Shown here piece after piece: positions 6,603-13,584 of a stretch of 15,180 bases of DNA. Position 1 is the first letter of the stretch; the number at the start of each line of letters is the position of its first letter. The translations under genes were made by a program, and so were the position numbers. The notes under the pieces were generated by a model. That model saw only the letters and a list, made by a program, of their open reading frames with translations, made no database searches and had not been told where the DNA came from. The stretch covers positions 1-15,180 of the forward strand of contig DETU01000066.1 of NCBI GenBank assembly GCA_002362175.1. The letters run 5' to 3'. The stretch comes from Ruminococcus sp. UBA3280. Lineage in GTDB: Bacteria; Bacillota; Clostridia; Oscillospirales; Ruminococcaceae.

Positions 6603-7517
6603 TCAAGTTTTTTCAATTTTGTTCAGTATTTTTCGGAAATAATCGGGCAATTCACTTGTAAACTCCATATATTTCTCGGTAGTCGGGTGAATAAAGCCTA
6701 TTTTACGGGCGTGCAAACACTGTCCGTCAATATCCCTGTATGGTTTTCCATAAACGTCATCGCCGAGTACAGCGTGTCCGATATAAGAAAGATGCACACG
6801 TATCTGATGTGTGCGACCCGTTTCAAGCCTTAAACGTACATATGCAAAACCACCATACTGCTTTATAACAGAATAATGCGTAACGGCATTCCGTGAATTT
6901 TCGGTTGTTATGCACATTTTTTTGCGGTCGGTCTTATGCCGTCCTATAGGTGCGTCAATTGTTCCCGAAGGTTCTTTGAAATAACCCGTTGCAACCGCTT
7001 CATACTCACGGGTGAAACTGTGTTCCTTAATCTGCTGTGCAAGATGCAGGTGTGATTTGTCATTTTTAGCAACAATAAGCAGTCCGCTTGTGTTCTTGTC
7101 TATCCTGTGTACTATTCCGGGACGGATTACACCGTTTATTCCCGAAAGACTTTCACCGCAGTGATAAAGCAAAGCGTTTACAAGCGTACCGTTATAATTT
7201 GCGTGGGCAGGGTGTACAACCATGCCCTTGGGTTTATTCACAACAAGCAGGTCGTCATCTTCATAAACTATATCAAGCGGAATATTTTCGGGGACAGCGT
7301 CCATGCACTGCGGTTCAGGAATTTCAACGGAAATATCGTCGTTTGACTTTATCTTGTAATTTTTGTTCACGGCTTTTCCGTTTACAAAAATATTTCCCTT
7401 TTCAAGAAGTCCCTGCACCGCTGAACGTGTAAGACTTTCAATATTATCAGAAATATATTTGTCAATTCTTCCGCCTGAATTTTCCTCACCAACAGAAAGA
7501 TTAATTATTTCAGGCAT
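6603..7517 (-). CDS. rluD: RluA/RluD-family 23S rRNA pseudouridine synthase
   Basis: Pseudouridine synthase of 304 residues. An N-terminal S4 RNA-binding domain (about 15-65; GRIDKYISDNI and the RSAVQGLLEKGNIFVNGK region) is followed by the catalytic domain. The catalytic motif HRIDKNTSGLLIVAKND (137-153) contains the nucleophilic Asp140. Later segments GRTHQIRVHLSYIGHAVLGDDVYG are typical of the family. It should isomerise uridines in 23S rRNA; B. subtilis YlyB is the usual counterpart next to lspA. The ATG overlaps the end of lspA by eight bases with GGGAGG inside lspA, so the two are translationally coupled. Which uridines are modified cannot be told from the sequence, so the symbol is by family and neighbourhood. 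Confidence 0.92.
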   Translation of the reverse strand: MPEIINLSVGEENSGGRIDKYISDNIESLTRSAVQGLLEKGNIFVNGKAVNKNYKIKSNDDISVEIPEPQCMDAVPENIPLDIVYEDDDLLVVNKPKGMVVHPAHANYNGTLVNALLYHCGESLSGINGVIRPGIVHRIDKNTSGLLIVAKNDKSHLHLAQQIKEHSFTREYEAVATGYFKEPSGTIDAPIGRHKTDRKKMCITTENSRNAVTHYSVIKQYGGFAYVRLRLETGRTHQIRVHLSYIGHAVLGDDVYGKPYRDIDGQCLHARKIGFIHPTTEKYMEFTSELPDYFRKILNKIEKT

Positions 7518-8007
7518 TTTTTTCTGCCTCCCGTTTAGCCTTTTCGATTTTCGGACAAATGAATATTACATAAACCAACAACAGTACTTCCGCTAAAGTT
7601 ATACATATATCGGCGACGTTGAAAATCGCAAACCTGAAAAGCTTTATTTCAAACATATCAACCACATAACCGAAACGTATACGGTCAATAAGGTTTCCGA
7701 TACCTCCCGCAATAAAAAGCCCCATTGCAACGTCAACCAGTTTTGACCGCTTCATCATTACAAACATCGCAACAATTCCAGCAACAAGCACAAGTGAGGT
7801 AAATCCTACAAGAAACCACCGCTGTCCTGCCATACTGCCGAAAATTGCACCGTCGTTTTCAAGATATGTCAGGTCAATAATTTTAAAATCACCGAAATGA
7901 ATGAAATCCATACTTCCTACAGGCTGAAGCACGTTAACTGCCCAGTTTTTCACAAGCTGGTCGGCAACAACCAGTAAGCCAATCATTATAACAAGAAAAA
8001 CAGCCAT
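7510..8007 (-). CDS. lspA: Signal peptidase II (prolipoprotein signal peptidase)
   Basis: Membrane aspartyl protease that cleaves the signal peptide of lipid-modified prolipoproteins at the lipobox Cys. It has 165 residues, the normal family length, with four hydrophobic segments. The conserved sequence DQLVKNW lies near the first segment and LENDGAIFG lies after it. GNLIDRIRFGYVVDMF and FAIFNVADICI carry the two catalytic aspartates (117 and 133). The start is the ATG at 8007, with AAAGGAAA about seven bases upstream. A longer frame from a TTG at 8067 is open but has no ribosome-binding site and runs through a strong hairpin. It lies between ileS and rluD, a common Firmicutes order, and would process lipoproteins such as the peptide-binding protein in this window. 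Confidence 0.95.
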   Translation of the reverse strand: MAVFLVIMIGLLVVADQLVKNWAVNVLQPVGSMDFIHFGDFKIIDLTYLENDGAIFGSMAGQRWFLVGFTSLVLVAGIVAMFVMMKRSKLVDVAMGLFIAGGIGNLIDRIRFGYVVDMFEIKLFRFAIFNVADICITLAEVLLLVYVIFICPKIEKAKREAEKNA

Positions 8008-8029
8008 TAATTTTCCTTTCAATAAATAC

Positions 8030-8056
8030 TGCCTGCCGACGTTCAGACAGCAGGCA
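8030..8056 (-). other. Intercistronic hairpin between ileS and lspA
   Basis: In the minus-strand RNA, TGCCTGCTG (8056-8048) pairs with CGGCAGGCA (8038-8030) over nine base pairs, with one G-U pair and a nine-base loop. It starts 14 bases after the ileS stop and ends about 22 bases before the lspA start. The bases after it (GTATTTATTG) are not a proper U-tract, so it looks more like a processing or stabilising element or a weak attenuator than a full terminator. Confidence 0.6.
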
Positions 8057-8070
8057 ATATAATACAAAAA

Positions 8071-10842
8071 TTATACTTCAACAGCAGTAACACATCTCTG
8101 ACAAAGTGTCGGGTGTTCGTGGTTTGTACCCACATACTTTGAATAACACCAGCAACGTTCACATTTGTCACCGTCTGCCTTTACAACTTCAAAACCTGTT
8201 TCGCTGTCGGATTTTTCAACCTTAACGTCCGAAACAATAAGAATTTCCGCAAGCTGTTCAGCAAGTGCATTATATTTTTCATAATCCTCTGCGGACGCAT
8301 GAATAACAATTCCCGCTTCAAGTGACTTGCCGATTGTCTTGGCATTTCTTGCTTCTTCAAGAGCCTTGTTAACAGCCTCACGTGTTGAATAAATAAAGTT
8401 CCATTTTTCAACAAATTCCGCACTGAATTCAATGCCTGATTTTTCGGGCATCTGATTGAGGAATACACTCTGTGTATCGTCGTTTACAGAATGTGGCATG
8501 AATCCCCAAATTTCTTCAGCGGTAAATGAGATAATAGGTGCGGCAAGTCTTGCAACGGCACTGAGAATCCTATACATAGTAGTCTGAGCAGCACGACGCA
8601 ACTCGGAATCTTCCTTTTCACAGTAAAGTCTGTCCTTGATGATGTCAAGATAGAAATTGGACATATCAATTACACAGAAATTATGTATTGCGTGGAATGC
8701 AATATGAAAATCGAAAGCATTGTAACCCTCGTTTACCTTGTCAATAAGTGCGTCAAGACGCATCATAGCCCACTTGTCAAGTTCTGTAAGCTTATCATCA
8801 GAAACACTGTCTGTATCAGGATTAAAGCCCTTACCGTTGCCGAGATTTCCGAGAATGAATCTTGCTGTATTTCTGATTTTCTTGTAAGCGTCTGAAAGCT
8901 GACTGAGAATAGGCTTTGAAATTCTTATATCTGAATGATAGTCGGAAGATGCAACCCACAGACGAAGAATGTCTGCACCGTACTGGTCAGTGATTTCACT
9001 CGGGTCAATACCGTTTCCGAGTGATTTGTGCATGGTTTTACCCTGTCCGTCAACTACCCAGCCGTGAGTACATACAGCCTTATAAGGAGCAGAACCCTTG
9101 TAAACTACAGAAGTAAGAAGTGACGACTGGAACCAGCCTCTGTACTGGTCAGCCCCCTCAAGATAGAGGTCAGCAGGCCATGTAAGACCCTTATGCTGTT
9201 CCATTACGGCAGAATGAGAAACACCGCTGTCAAACCATACGTCCATGATGTCGTATTCCTTTGTGAACTCACCGCAGCCACATTCACACTTTACGTTTTC
9301 GGGAATAAATTCCTTAACGTCCTTAGTCCACCATGCGTCAGAACCTTCCGCACGGAAAAGGTCGGCAATTGCCTTTATTGTGTCGTCATTTACAATCGGC
9401 TTTCCGCAGTCCTTACAGTAAATAATCGGAATCGGTACACCCCATGTTCTCTGACGTGAAATGCACCAGTCGCTTCTGTCACGAACCATGCCTTTTATTC
9501 TGTCCTCGCCCCATTCGGGAATCCACTGAACAGATTCAATAGCTTTTATAGCCTCGTCCTTGAAACCGTTGACAGAACAGAACCACTGTTCAGTAGCACG
9601 GTAGATAATAGGACTGTTACATCTCCAGCAGTGCGGATACTGGTGGACGATTTTCTGAATAGCAAGAAGTGCATTAAGTTCTTCAAGCTTCTTTGCGATA
9701 GCCTTGTTTGCGGTATCTGTATCCATACCCTCAAACTCACCTGCTTCGGCTGTTTGTCTGCCCTTTGAGTCAACACATACGATAATTCCTATATCGTCGT
9801 ACTTCTTGCACACTTCAAAGTCCTCAACACCATAACCGGGAGCAGTATGAACACAACCCGTACCGCTTTCAAGTGTTACATGGTCACCGACAATAACGGG
9901 AGAAAGTCTGTCGTAAAGGGGGTGCTTTGTCTTTATGCCTTCGAGTTCCGCACCTGTGAAAATACCGTCTGTTGTATACTCTGTAATACCCGCTGTTTCC
10001 ATAGTGGTCTTGACGAGTTCTTCAGCCATTACATAATATTCATCATTGGCTTTTACAAGTGTATAATTATATTCAGGTCCAAGACAGATAGCAAGGTTTC
10101 CGGGAATAGTCCATGTTGTAGTAGTCCAGATAACGAAATAAATCTTTGAAAGGTCAAGACCCATTCCCTTGAAAATGCCCTTGTCGTCTGTAACATTGAA
10201 CTTTACATAGATAGAGTGACACGGGTCGTTTGAATACTCAATTTCAGCTTCTGCGAGAGCTGTGTTACAGTCGGGACACCAGTAAACAGGCTTAAGTCCC
10301 TTGTACATATAGCCTCTCTTTGCCATTTCACCGAAAACTTCAATCTGACGTGCTTCAAATTCAGGTTTAAGAGTAAGATAAGGGTCATCATAGTCTCCGA
10401 GAGTACCGAGACGCTTGAACTGCTTCATCTGATTGTCAACGTGCTTCATAGCAAAGTCATGACAGTGCTTTCTGAGTTCAACAGGCGGAATTGCACCGTT
10501 TTCAACACCGATTGCCTTCATTGCTTTGAGTTCAATCGGCAAACCGTGAGTGTCCCAGCCCGGAACGTAAGGAGCACAGAAACCACTCATATTCTTATAT
10601 TTTACTATAAAGTCCTTGAGGGTTTTATTAAGAGCCGTACCAAGATGAATCTCACCGTTTGCATACGGAGGACCGTCGTGCAGGATATAGGAAGGTTTAC
10701 CCTGATTCTTTTCAATCATCTTATAATAAAGTCTTTCATTTTCCCACTTTTCAAGTGTAGCAGGTTCTCTTTTCGGCAGATTTCCACGCATGGGAAAATC
10801 TGTTTTTGGTAAATTAAGGGTAGTATTGTAATCTACTGACAT
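8071..10842 (-). CDS. ileS: Isoleucyl-tRNA synthetase
   Basis: Class I aminoacyl-tRNA synthetase charging tRNA-Ile, 923 residues from the chosen start. In order it shows HDGPPYANGEIHLGTALN, where the HIGH motif reads HLGT (66-69); the CP1 editing domain with WTTTTWTIPGN and HTAPGYGVEDF (from His332); and a zinc-ribbon-like YCKDC / CECGC insertion. The KMSKS-like motif then reads KTMHKS (602-607), and the C-terminal zinc-binding segment has Cys894, 897, 914 and 917. The start is placed at the ATG at 10842 because MSVDYNTTLNLPKTDFPMRGNLP matches where family members begin. A GTG at 10860 would add six residues. A perfect hairpin separates the ribosome-binding site from this ATG. There is no room for a T-box upstream: the divIVA stop is only 73 bases away. 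Confidence 0.97.
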   Translation of the reverse strand: MSVDYNTTLNLPKTDFPMRGNLPKREPATLEKWENERLYYKMIEKNQGKPSYILHDGPPYANGEIHLGTALNKTLKDFIVKYKNMSGFCAPYVPGWDTHGLPIELKAMKAIGVENGAIPPVELRKHCHDFAMKHVDNQMKQFKRLGTLGDYDDPYLTLKPEFEARQIEVFGEMAKRGYMYKGLKPVYWCPDCNTALAEAEIEYSNDPCHSIYVKFNVTDDKGIFKGMGLDLSKIYFVIWTTTTWTIPGNLAICLGPEYNYTLVKANDEYYVMAEELVKTTMETAGITEYTTDGIFTGAELEGIKTKHPLYDRLSPVIVGDHVTLESGTGCVHTAPGYGVEDFEVCKKYDDIGIIVCVDSKGRQTAEAGEFEGMDTDTANKAIAKKLEELNALLAIQKIVHQYPHCWRCNSPIIYRATEQWFCSVNGFKDEAIKAIESVQWIPEWGEDRIKGMVRDRSDWCISRQRTWGVPIPIIYCKDCGKPIVNDDTIKAIADLFRAEGSDAWWTKDVKEFIPENVKCECGCGEFTKEYDIMDVWFDSGVSHSAVMEQHKGLTWPADLYLEGADQYRGWFQSSLLTSVVYKGSAPYKAVCTHGWVVDGQGKTMHKSLGNGIDPSEITDQYGADILRLWVASSDYHSDIRISKPILSQLSDAYKKIRNTARFILGNLGNGKGFNPDTDSVSDDKLTELDKWAMMRLDALIDKVNEGYNAFDFHIAFHAIHNFCVIDMSNFYLDIIKDRLYCEKEDSELRRAAQTTMYRILSAVARLAAPIISFTAEEIWGFMPHSVNDDTQSVFLNQMPEKSGIEFSAEFVEKWNFIYSTREAVNKALEEARNAKTIGKSLEAGIVIHASAEDYEKYNALAEQLAEILIVSDVKVEKSDSETGFEVVKADGDKCERCWCYSKYVGTNHEHPTLCQRCVTAVEV

Positions 10843-10850
10843 TTTTCCGT

Positions 10851-10880
10851 GATTTTTCACAATTCTGTGAAAAATCCTCC
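10851..10880 (-). promoter_or_regulatory. Hairpin between the ileS Shine-Dalgarno and start codon
   Basis: Minus-strand RNA carries GGAGG at 10880-10876. It is followed at once by a perfect 10-bp stem, GATTTTTCAC (10876-10867) and GTGAAAAATC (10860-10851), with a six-base loop. Then come eight bases and the ATG at 10842. Linear distance from GGAGG to the ATG is 33 bases, too long for initiation. With the stem folded, the effective gap is about eight. An alternative GTG at 10860 lies inside the stem, 15 bases from GGAGG. Confidence 0.65.
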
Positions 10881-10915
10881 TTTCATCATATTTTCCGTAA
10901 GGGAATTATATATTT

Positions 10916-11473
10916 TTATTCAGTCTGTTCCGAAACTATAGCAGCGGCAATCTGTTCGGCAGTCTGCGGCTGAACCTGTCCTGTAGCTTCCTCATATGTT
11001 TCGGGCATGGTTGAAATAAGTTCAAGATGTTCCTTATAGACATCAAAAAGGCTTTTCTTAAAATCTGCAACCTGTTGCTGTGCTTCAATGAGAGCTTCCT
11101 TTTCCTTTGCTATTTCCTCACGGTTCTTTTCCATAGCTATAGCGTGCTGACGGACTGCTTCATCTTCAAGAGCATCTGCCTTTGCCTGTGCCTCTGCTAT
11201 AATCTGTTCTGCTTTGTCGTGAGCCTCATTGATAACCTGATGACCCTGTTTCTGAGCACCAAGAAGTGCGTCCTTTAAAGCGTCCTCGTCTCTCATATAT
11301 TCACGGACTTTATCCGCAAGAACCTGAATTTTATTATTTGCTTCATTGCGTTCACGTTCCATTTCGTCAAGTTCTGCTTCAAGCTGTGCAAAAAATTCAT
11401 CAATTTCTTCCTGTTTATAACCAAAAGCAGCTTTTTCAAATCTTTTGTTTCTAACGTCCTTTGAAGTAATCAT
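10916..11473 (-). CDS. divIVA: DivIVA-family cell division / polarity protein
   Basis: A 185-residue, almost fully helical protein. It begins MITSKDVRNKRFEKAAFGYKQEEIDEF, the classic DivIVA membrane-curvature binding segment. Long coiled-coil stretches follow (about 30-150, rich in E, K, Q and A), then a short Gln/Thr-rich tail. It should gather at poles and division septa and recruit partner proteins. The start at 11473 has AGAGGTG about eight bases upstream. An open TTG at 11494 would add seven residues absent from the family and would overlap the upstream stop. It lies 13 bases after ylmH and 73 bases before ileS, the order conserved in Firmicutes. Confidence 0.95.
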   Translation of the reverse strand: MITSKDVRNKRFEKAAFGYKQEEIDEFFAQLEAELDEMERERNEANNKIQVLADKVREYMRDEDALKDALLGAQKQGHQVINEAHDKAEQIIAEAQAKADALEDEAVRQHAIAMEKNREEIAKEKEALIEAQQQVADFKKSLFDVYKEHLELISTMPETYEEATGQVQPQTAEQIAAAIVSEQTE

Positions 11474-11486
11474 ATTTATTTCACCT

Positions 11487-12245
11487 CTAAACAAATTTTT
11501 TCAAACTGATATGCATACGGTCTTTCTTTGTGGGACTTCCTATATCTGAAAGAATAAATCTTCCGAAGCCCCTTATGGAAAGTATGTCCCCTTTATGAAG
11601 TTCTGCCGAAACGGATTCTGCCGGAAAATGATTTACTTCAACCTTTTCCGAACGGATAAGTCTTGCTGCATTTTCACGGCTTAGTCTGACTGCAAGACTT
11701 ACAACGCAGTCAAGCCGTAATGACGCAACAGTTCCGCTTATACTGACAAATTCATGTTTTATTTCCATTTCAAAAGGTCTGTCGTCAAAGCACTTTACGC
11801 CTGTTTTTCCGATTTTTGAAACAGTGGAAGAAATAAGCCTTGCGGCAACGTCTGTCACAAAAACCTGTGCAATGCCTTCACCTGTAATAATATCGCCTAT
11901 TACTTCACGTTTAAGACGCATACCCATGAAAGTTCCGAGAAAATCCCTGTGACTTAGTTTATCCTCTTTTCTGTATGTAAAAGTAAGACACTTAAACGGA
12001 AAACTCTCAAAAATATAATCTTCACAGTAATCAGGATAGACGGCAAGCATTTTACGTCCTGCGTCCTTATGTCCGCCCCATAGGGTATACATCAATCCGC
12101 CTGTATTCCGTGAACACCACATCTCCGCTTCCGCACACTGCCTTTCATCAAGAAAAGAGGAAAAACAACCTGCTCCGCTTCTTTCACAACGGCTCACAAT
12201 GTCGCTGAGTCTTGCATAAAAGAACTTATCAGACGATGCGTCCAT
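11487..12245 (-). CDS. ylmH: YlmH-family S4-domain RNA-binding protein
   Basis: A 252-residue protein with the YlmH layout. A unique N-terminal region carries short conserved pieces such as WGGHKDAGRKMLAVYP and HRDFLGTFMGMRLKREVIGDI. A C-terminal S4 RNA-binding domain (about 185-245) carries LSRENAARLIRSEKVEVN and KGDILSIRGFGRF. Firmicutes YlmH binds the ribosome and has been linked to handling stalled nascent-chain complexes; that is family knowledge, not visible here. Its ATG overlaps the sepF stop as TGATG. No clear ribosome-binding site precedes it, so translation is probably coupled to sepF. The ylmG gene that often sits between sepF and ylmH is absent. Confidence 0.92.
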   Translation of the reverse strand: MDASSDKFFYARLSDIVSRCERSGAGCFSSFLDERQCAEAEMWCSRNTGGLMYTLWGGHKDAGRKMLAVYPDYCEDYIFESFPFKCLTFTYRKEDKLSHRDFLGTFMGMRLKREVIGDIITGEGIAQVFVTDVAARLISSTVSKIGKTGVKCFDDRPFEMEIKHEFVSISGTVASLRLDCVVSLAVRLSRENAARLIRSEKVEVNHFPAESVSAELHKGDILSIRGFGRFILSDIGSPTKKDRMHISLKKFV

Positions 12246-12757
12246 CAGATAAACACACCATTGTTTTCAAGTTCTCCCACAAGGTCCTCACCTATAAATC
12301 CTACATTATAGGGGGTTATAATGTAGGTAAGGTTTGCAACAGGCTTAAGACTTCCGCCGTTTGCATAGGCAACGCCAACAAGAAAATCAATTATTCTTCT
12401 CTTGTTTTCGGGAGAAGCCGTTTCAAGATTAAGGACTACCGTTTTCTTAGCAATAAGATGGTCTGCAATCTGCTTTGCATCTGTAAATGCCGACGGTTTT
12501 ACAAGTACCACCTGAAGCTGTGCTGTTGTCTGAATGTTAACCACCTTATTTCTGCGACCGTTTCCTCCGCTCATTCTTTCACTGTTGTTGCTGTTTTCAT
12601 GAACAGGCGGCGGAGGGGGTGCTTCTTCAGCTTCTGCACGCTGGGGAGACGGCTCAACAACCGGCTTACGTACAGGTGCAGGCATTTCAACCTGTTCGTC
12701 GTCATCATCTTCTTCGGCGGCAAAGAAAAAATCCTTGATATTGTCAATTATTTTCAT
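12245..12757 (-). CDS. sepF: Cell division protein SepF
   Basis: A 170-residue cytoplasmic FtsZ-binding protein that ties Z-rings to the membrane and supports septum assembly. MKIIDNIKDFFF is the N-terminal membrane-targeting amphipathic helix. An acidic then proline-rich linker follows (about 15-70, including a PPPPP run). The conserved SepF core from about 75 to 165 includes VVLNLETASPENKRRIIDFLVGVAYA and a PYNVGF-like end. The ATG at 12757 has AAGGAG seven bases upstream. An open ATG at 12778 would add MRRRSIN but has no ribosome-binding site and lies in a leader stem. The gene follows a 124-base untranslated spacer with paired hairpins that may set its translation. Confidence 0.95.
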   Translation of the reverse strand: MKIIDNIKDFFFAAEEDDDDEQVEMPAPVRKPVVEPSPQRAEAEEAPPPPPVHENSNNSERMSGGNGRRNKVVNIQTTAQLQVVLVKPSAFTDAKQIADHLIAKKTVVLNLETASPENKRRIIDFLVGVAYANGGSLKPVANLTYIITPYNVGFIGEDLVGELENNGVFI

Positions 12758-12770
12758 ATTAATACTCCTT

Positions 12771-12825
12771 CTCCGCATTTCATTTTATCTGTTCTACACA
12801 CGGAATAAATGCGGAGTATTCCGTG
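12771..12825 (-). promoter_or_regulatory. Two mutually exclusive hairpins in the sepF leader
   Basis: On the minus-strand RNA, hairpin A is a perfect nine-bp stem, CACGGAATA (12825-12817) with TATTCCGTG (12807-12799), around the nine-base loop CTCCGCATT. That loop plus one base, CTCCGCATTT (12816-12807), is perfectly complementary to AAATGCGGAG at 12780-12771. That second strand directly abuts the sepF AAGGAG (12770-12765). The RNA could therefore form hairpin A, a 10-bp helix B next to the Shine-Dalgarno, or a strained pseudoknot. No known riboswitch family is recognised. Confidence 0.55.
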
Positions 12826-12881
12826 AACGGACAATTATCCTGAAAGAATATGGGACAAATAACGGTAAAAGTTCTTTGATT

Positions 12882-13583
12882 TTATTTTCTGCTGTAGTCC
12901 CTTGCTCCAAAAAGTCCTGTTCCTATTCTTACAAGAGTAGAACCGAATTTAACCGCTTCGGTATAATCGTGGGTCATTCCCATTGAAAGTATGTCCATTG
13001 AAACTATGTCCTCTTTGTCAGAAGCAGTTTTATTGAAAAGTTCCTGCATTCTTCCTAAAAAAATATCGCTTTCAGACGGAGGGGGGATTGTCATGAGACC
13101 TCTTATGCGTATACCCTCAAGCTGAACAAGCCGGTCAATAAGTTCATTCAGTCCGGACGGGGAAACACCGCCCTTTGAATCTTCACCGCCGATATTTACT
13201 TCACAAAGAATGTCCATTACCTTATTACTCTTAACGGCAAGACGGCTGATTGTTTCACCGAGTCTGAGACTGTCAACAGACTGAATCATACTTACTGAAT
13301 CTATTATATATTTTACCTTGTTTGTTTGCAGACTTCCTATAAACTGAACTTCCGCCGATTTTTCATATGTATCCTTTTTGGAAAGATACTCCTGAACACG
13401 ATTTTCACCAAGAAGGTCAAGTCCGAGAAAAACGGCATGATTGACCGCTTCGGGAGCTACTGTCTTTGTAACTGCCATAATACGCACCGTATCTTCAGGA
13501 GAGCGGTATTTTGAAAAAGCCTCACCTGTGCGTTCACGTATAATGCGGAGGTTTTCGTCGATATAACTGAAATTATTCTCCAC
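12882..13583 (-). CDS. yggS: YggS-family pyridoxal phosphate homeostasis protein
   Basis: A 233-residue PLP-binding protein with an alanine racemase-like TIM barrel. MAVTKTV contains the PLP-linking lysine (Lys40 in this numbering). GENRVQEYLSK, FIGSLQTNKVKY, EVNIGGEDSKGG, GLMTIPP and LSMGMTHDY...GSTLVRIGTGLFG are the family signatures in order. It buffers free PLP and affects amino acid and vitamin B6 balance; it is not known to be an enzyme. The start is a GTG at 13583, nine bases after an AAGGTG. TTG codons upstream (13601, 13592) are open but badly placed relative to that site. The GTG is one base beyond the stop of the adaptor gene, so the two are coupled. B. subtilis YlmE occupies the same slot before sepF. 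Confidence 0.94.
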   Translation of the reverse strand: MENNFSYIDENLRIIRERTGEAFSKYRSPEDTVRIMAVTKTVAPEAVNHAVFLGLDLLGENRVQEYLSKKDTYEKSAEVQFIGSLQTNKVKYIIDSVSMIQSVDSLRLGETISRLAVKSNKVMDILCEVNIGGEDSKGGVSPSGLNELIDRLVQLEGIRIRGLMTIPPPSESDIFLGRMQELFNKTASDKEDIVSMDILSMGMTHDYTEAVKFGSTLVRIGTGLFGARDYSRK

Positions 13584-13584
13584 T

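Noticed and set aside
10905..10933. Possible internal promoter between divIVA and ileS (TATAAT at 10905-10910, minus strand)
   Set aside because: The -35 at 17-base spacing is TCGGAA, only three of six matches, and no extended -10 TG is present; kept as weak only.
12831..12865. Separate sepF promoter (GATAAT near 12834-12839, minus strand)
   Set aside because: The -10 is fair but the base context at -35 (TTATTT) does not fit, so I do not call it.
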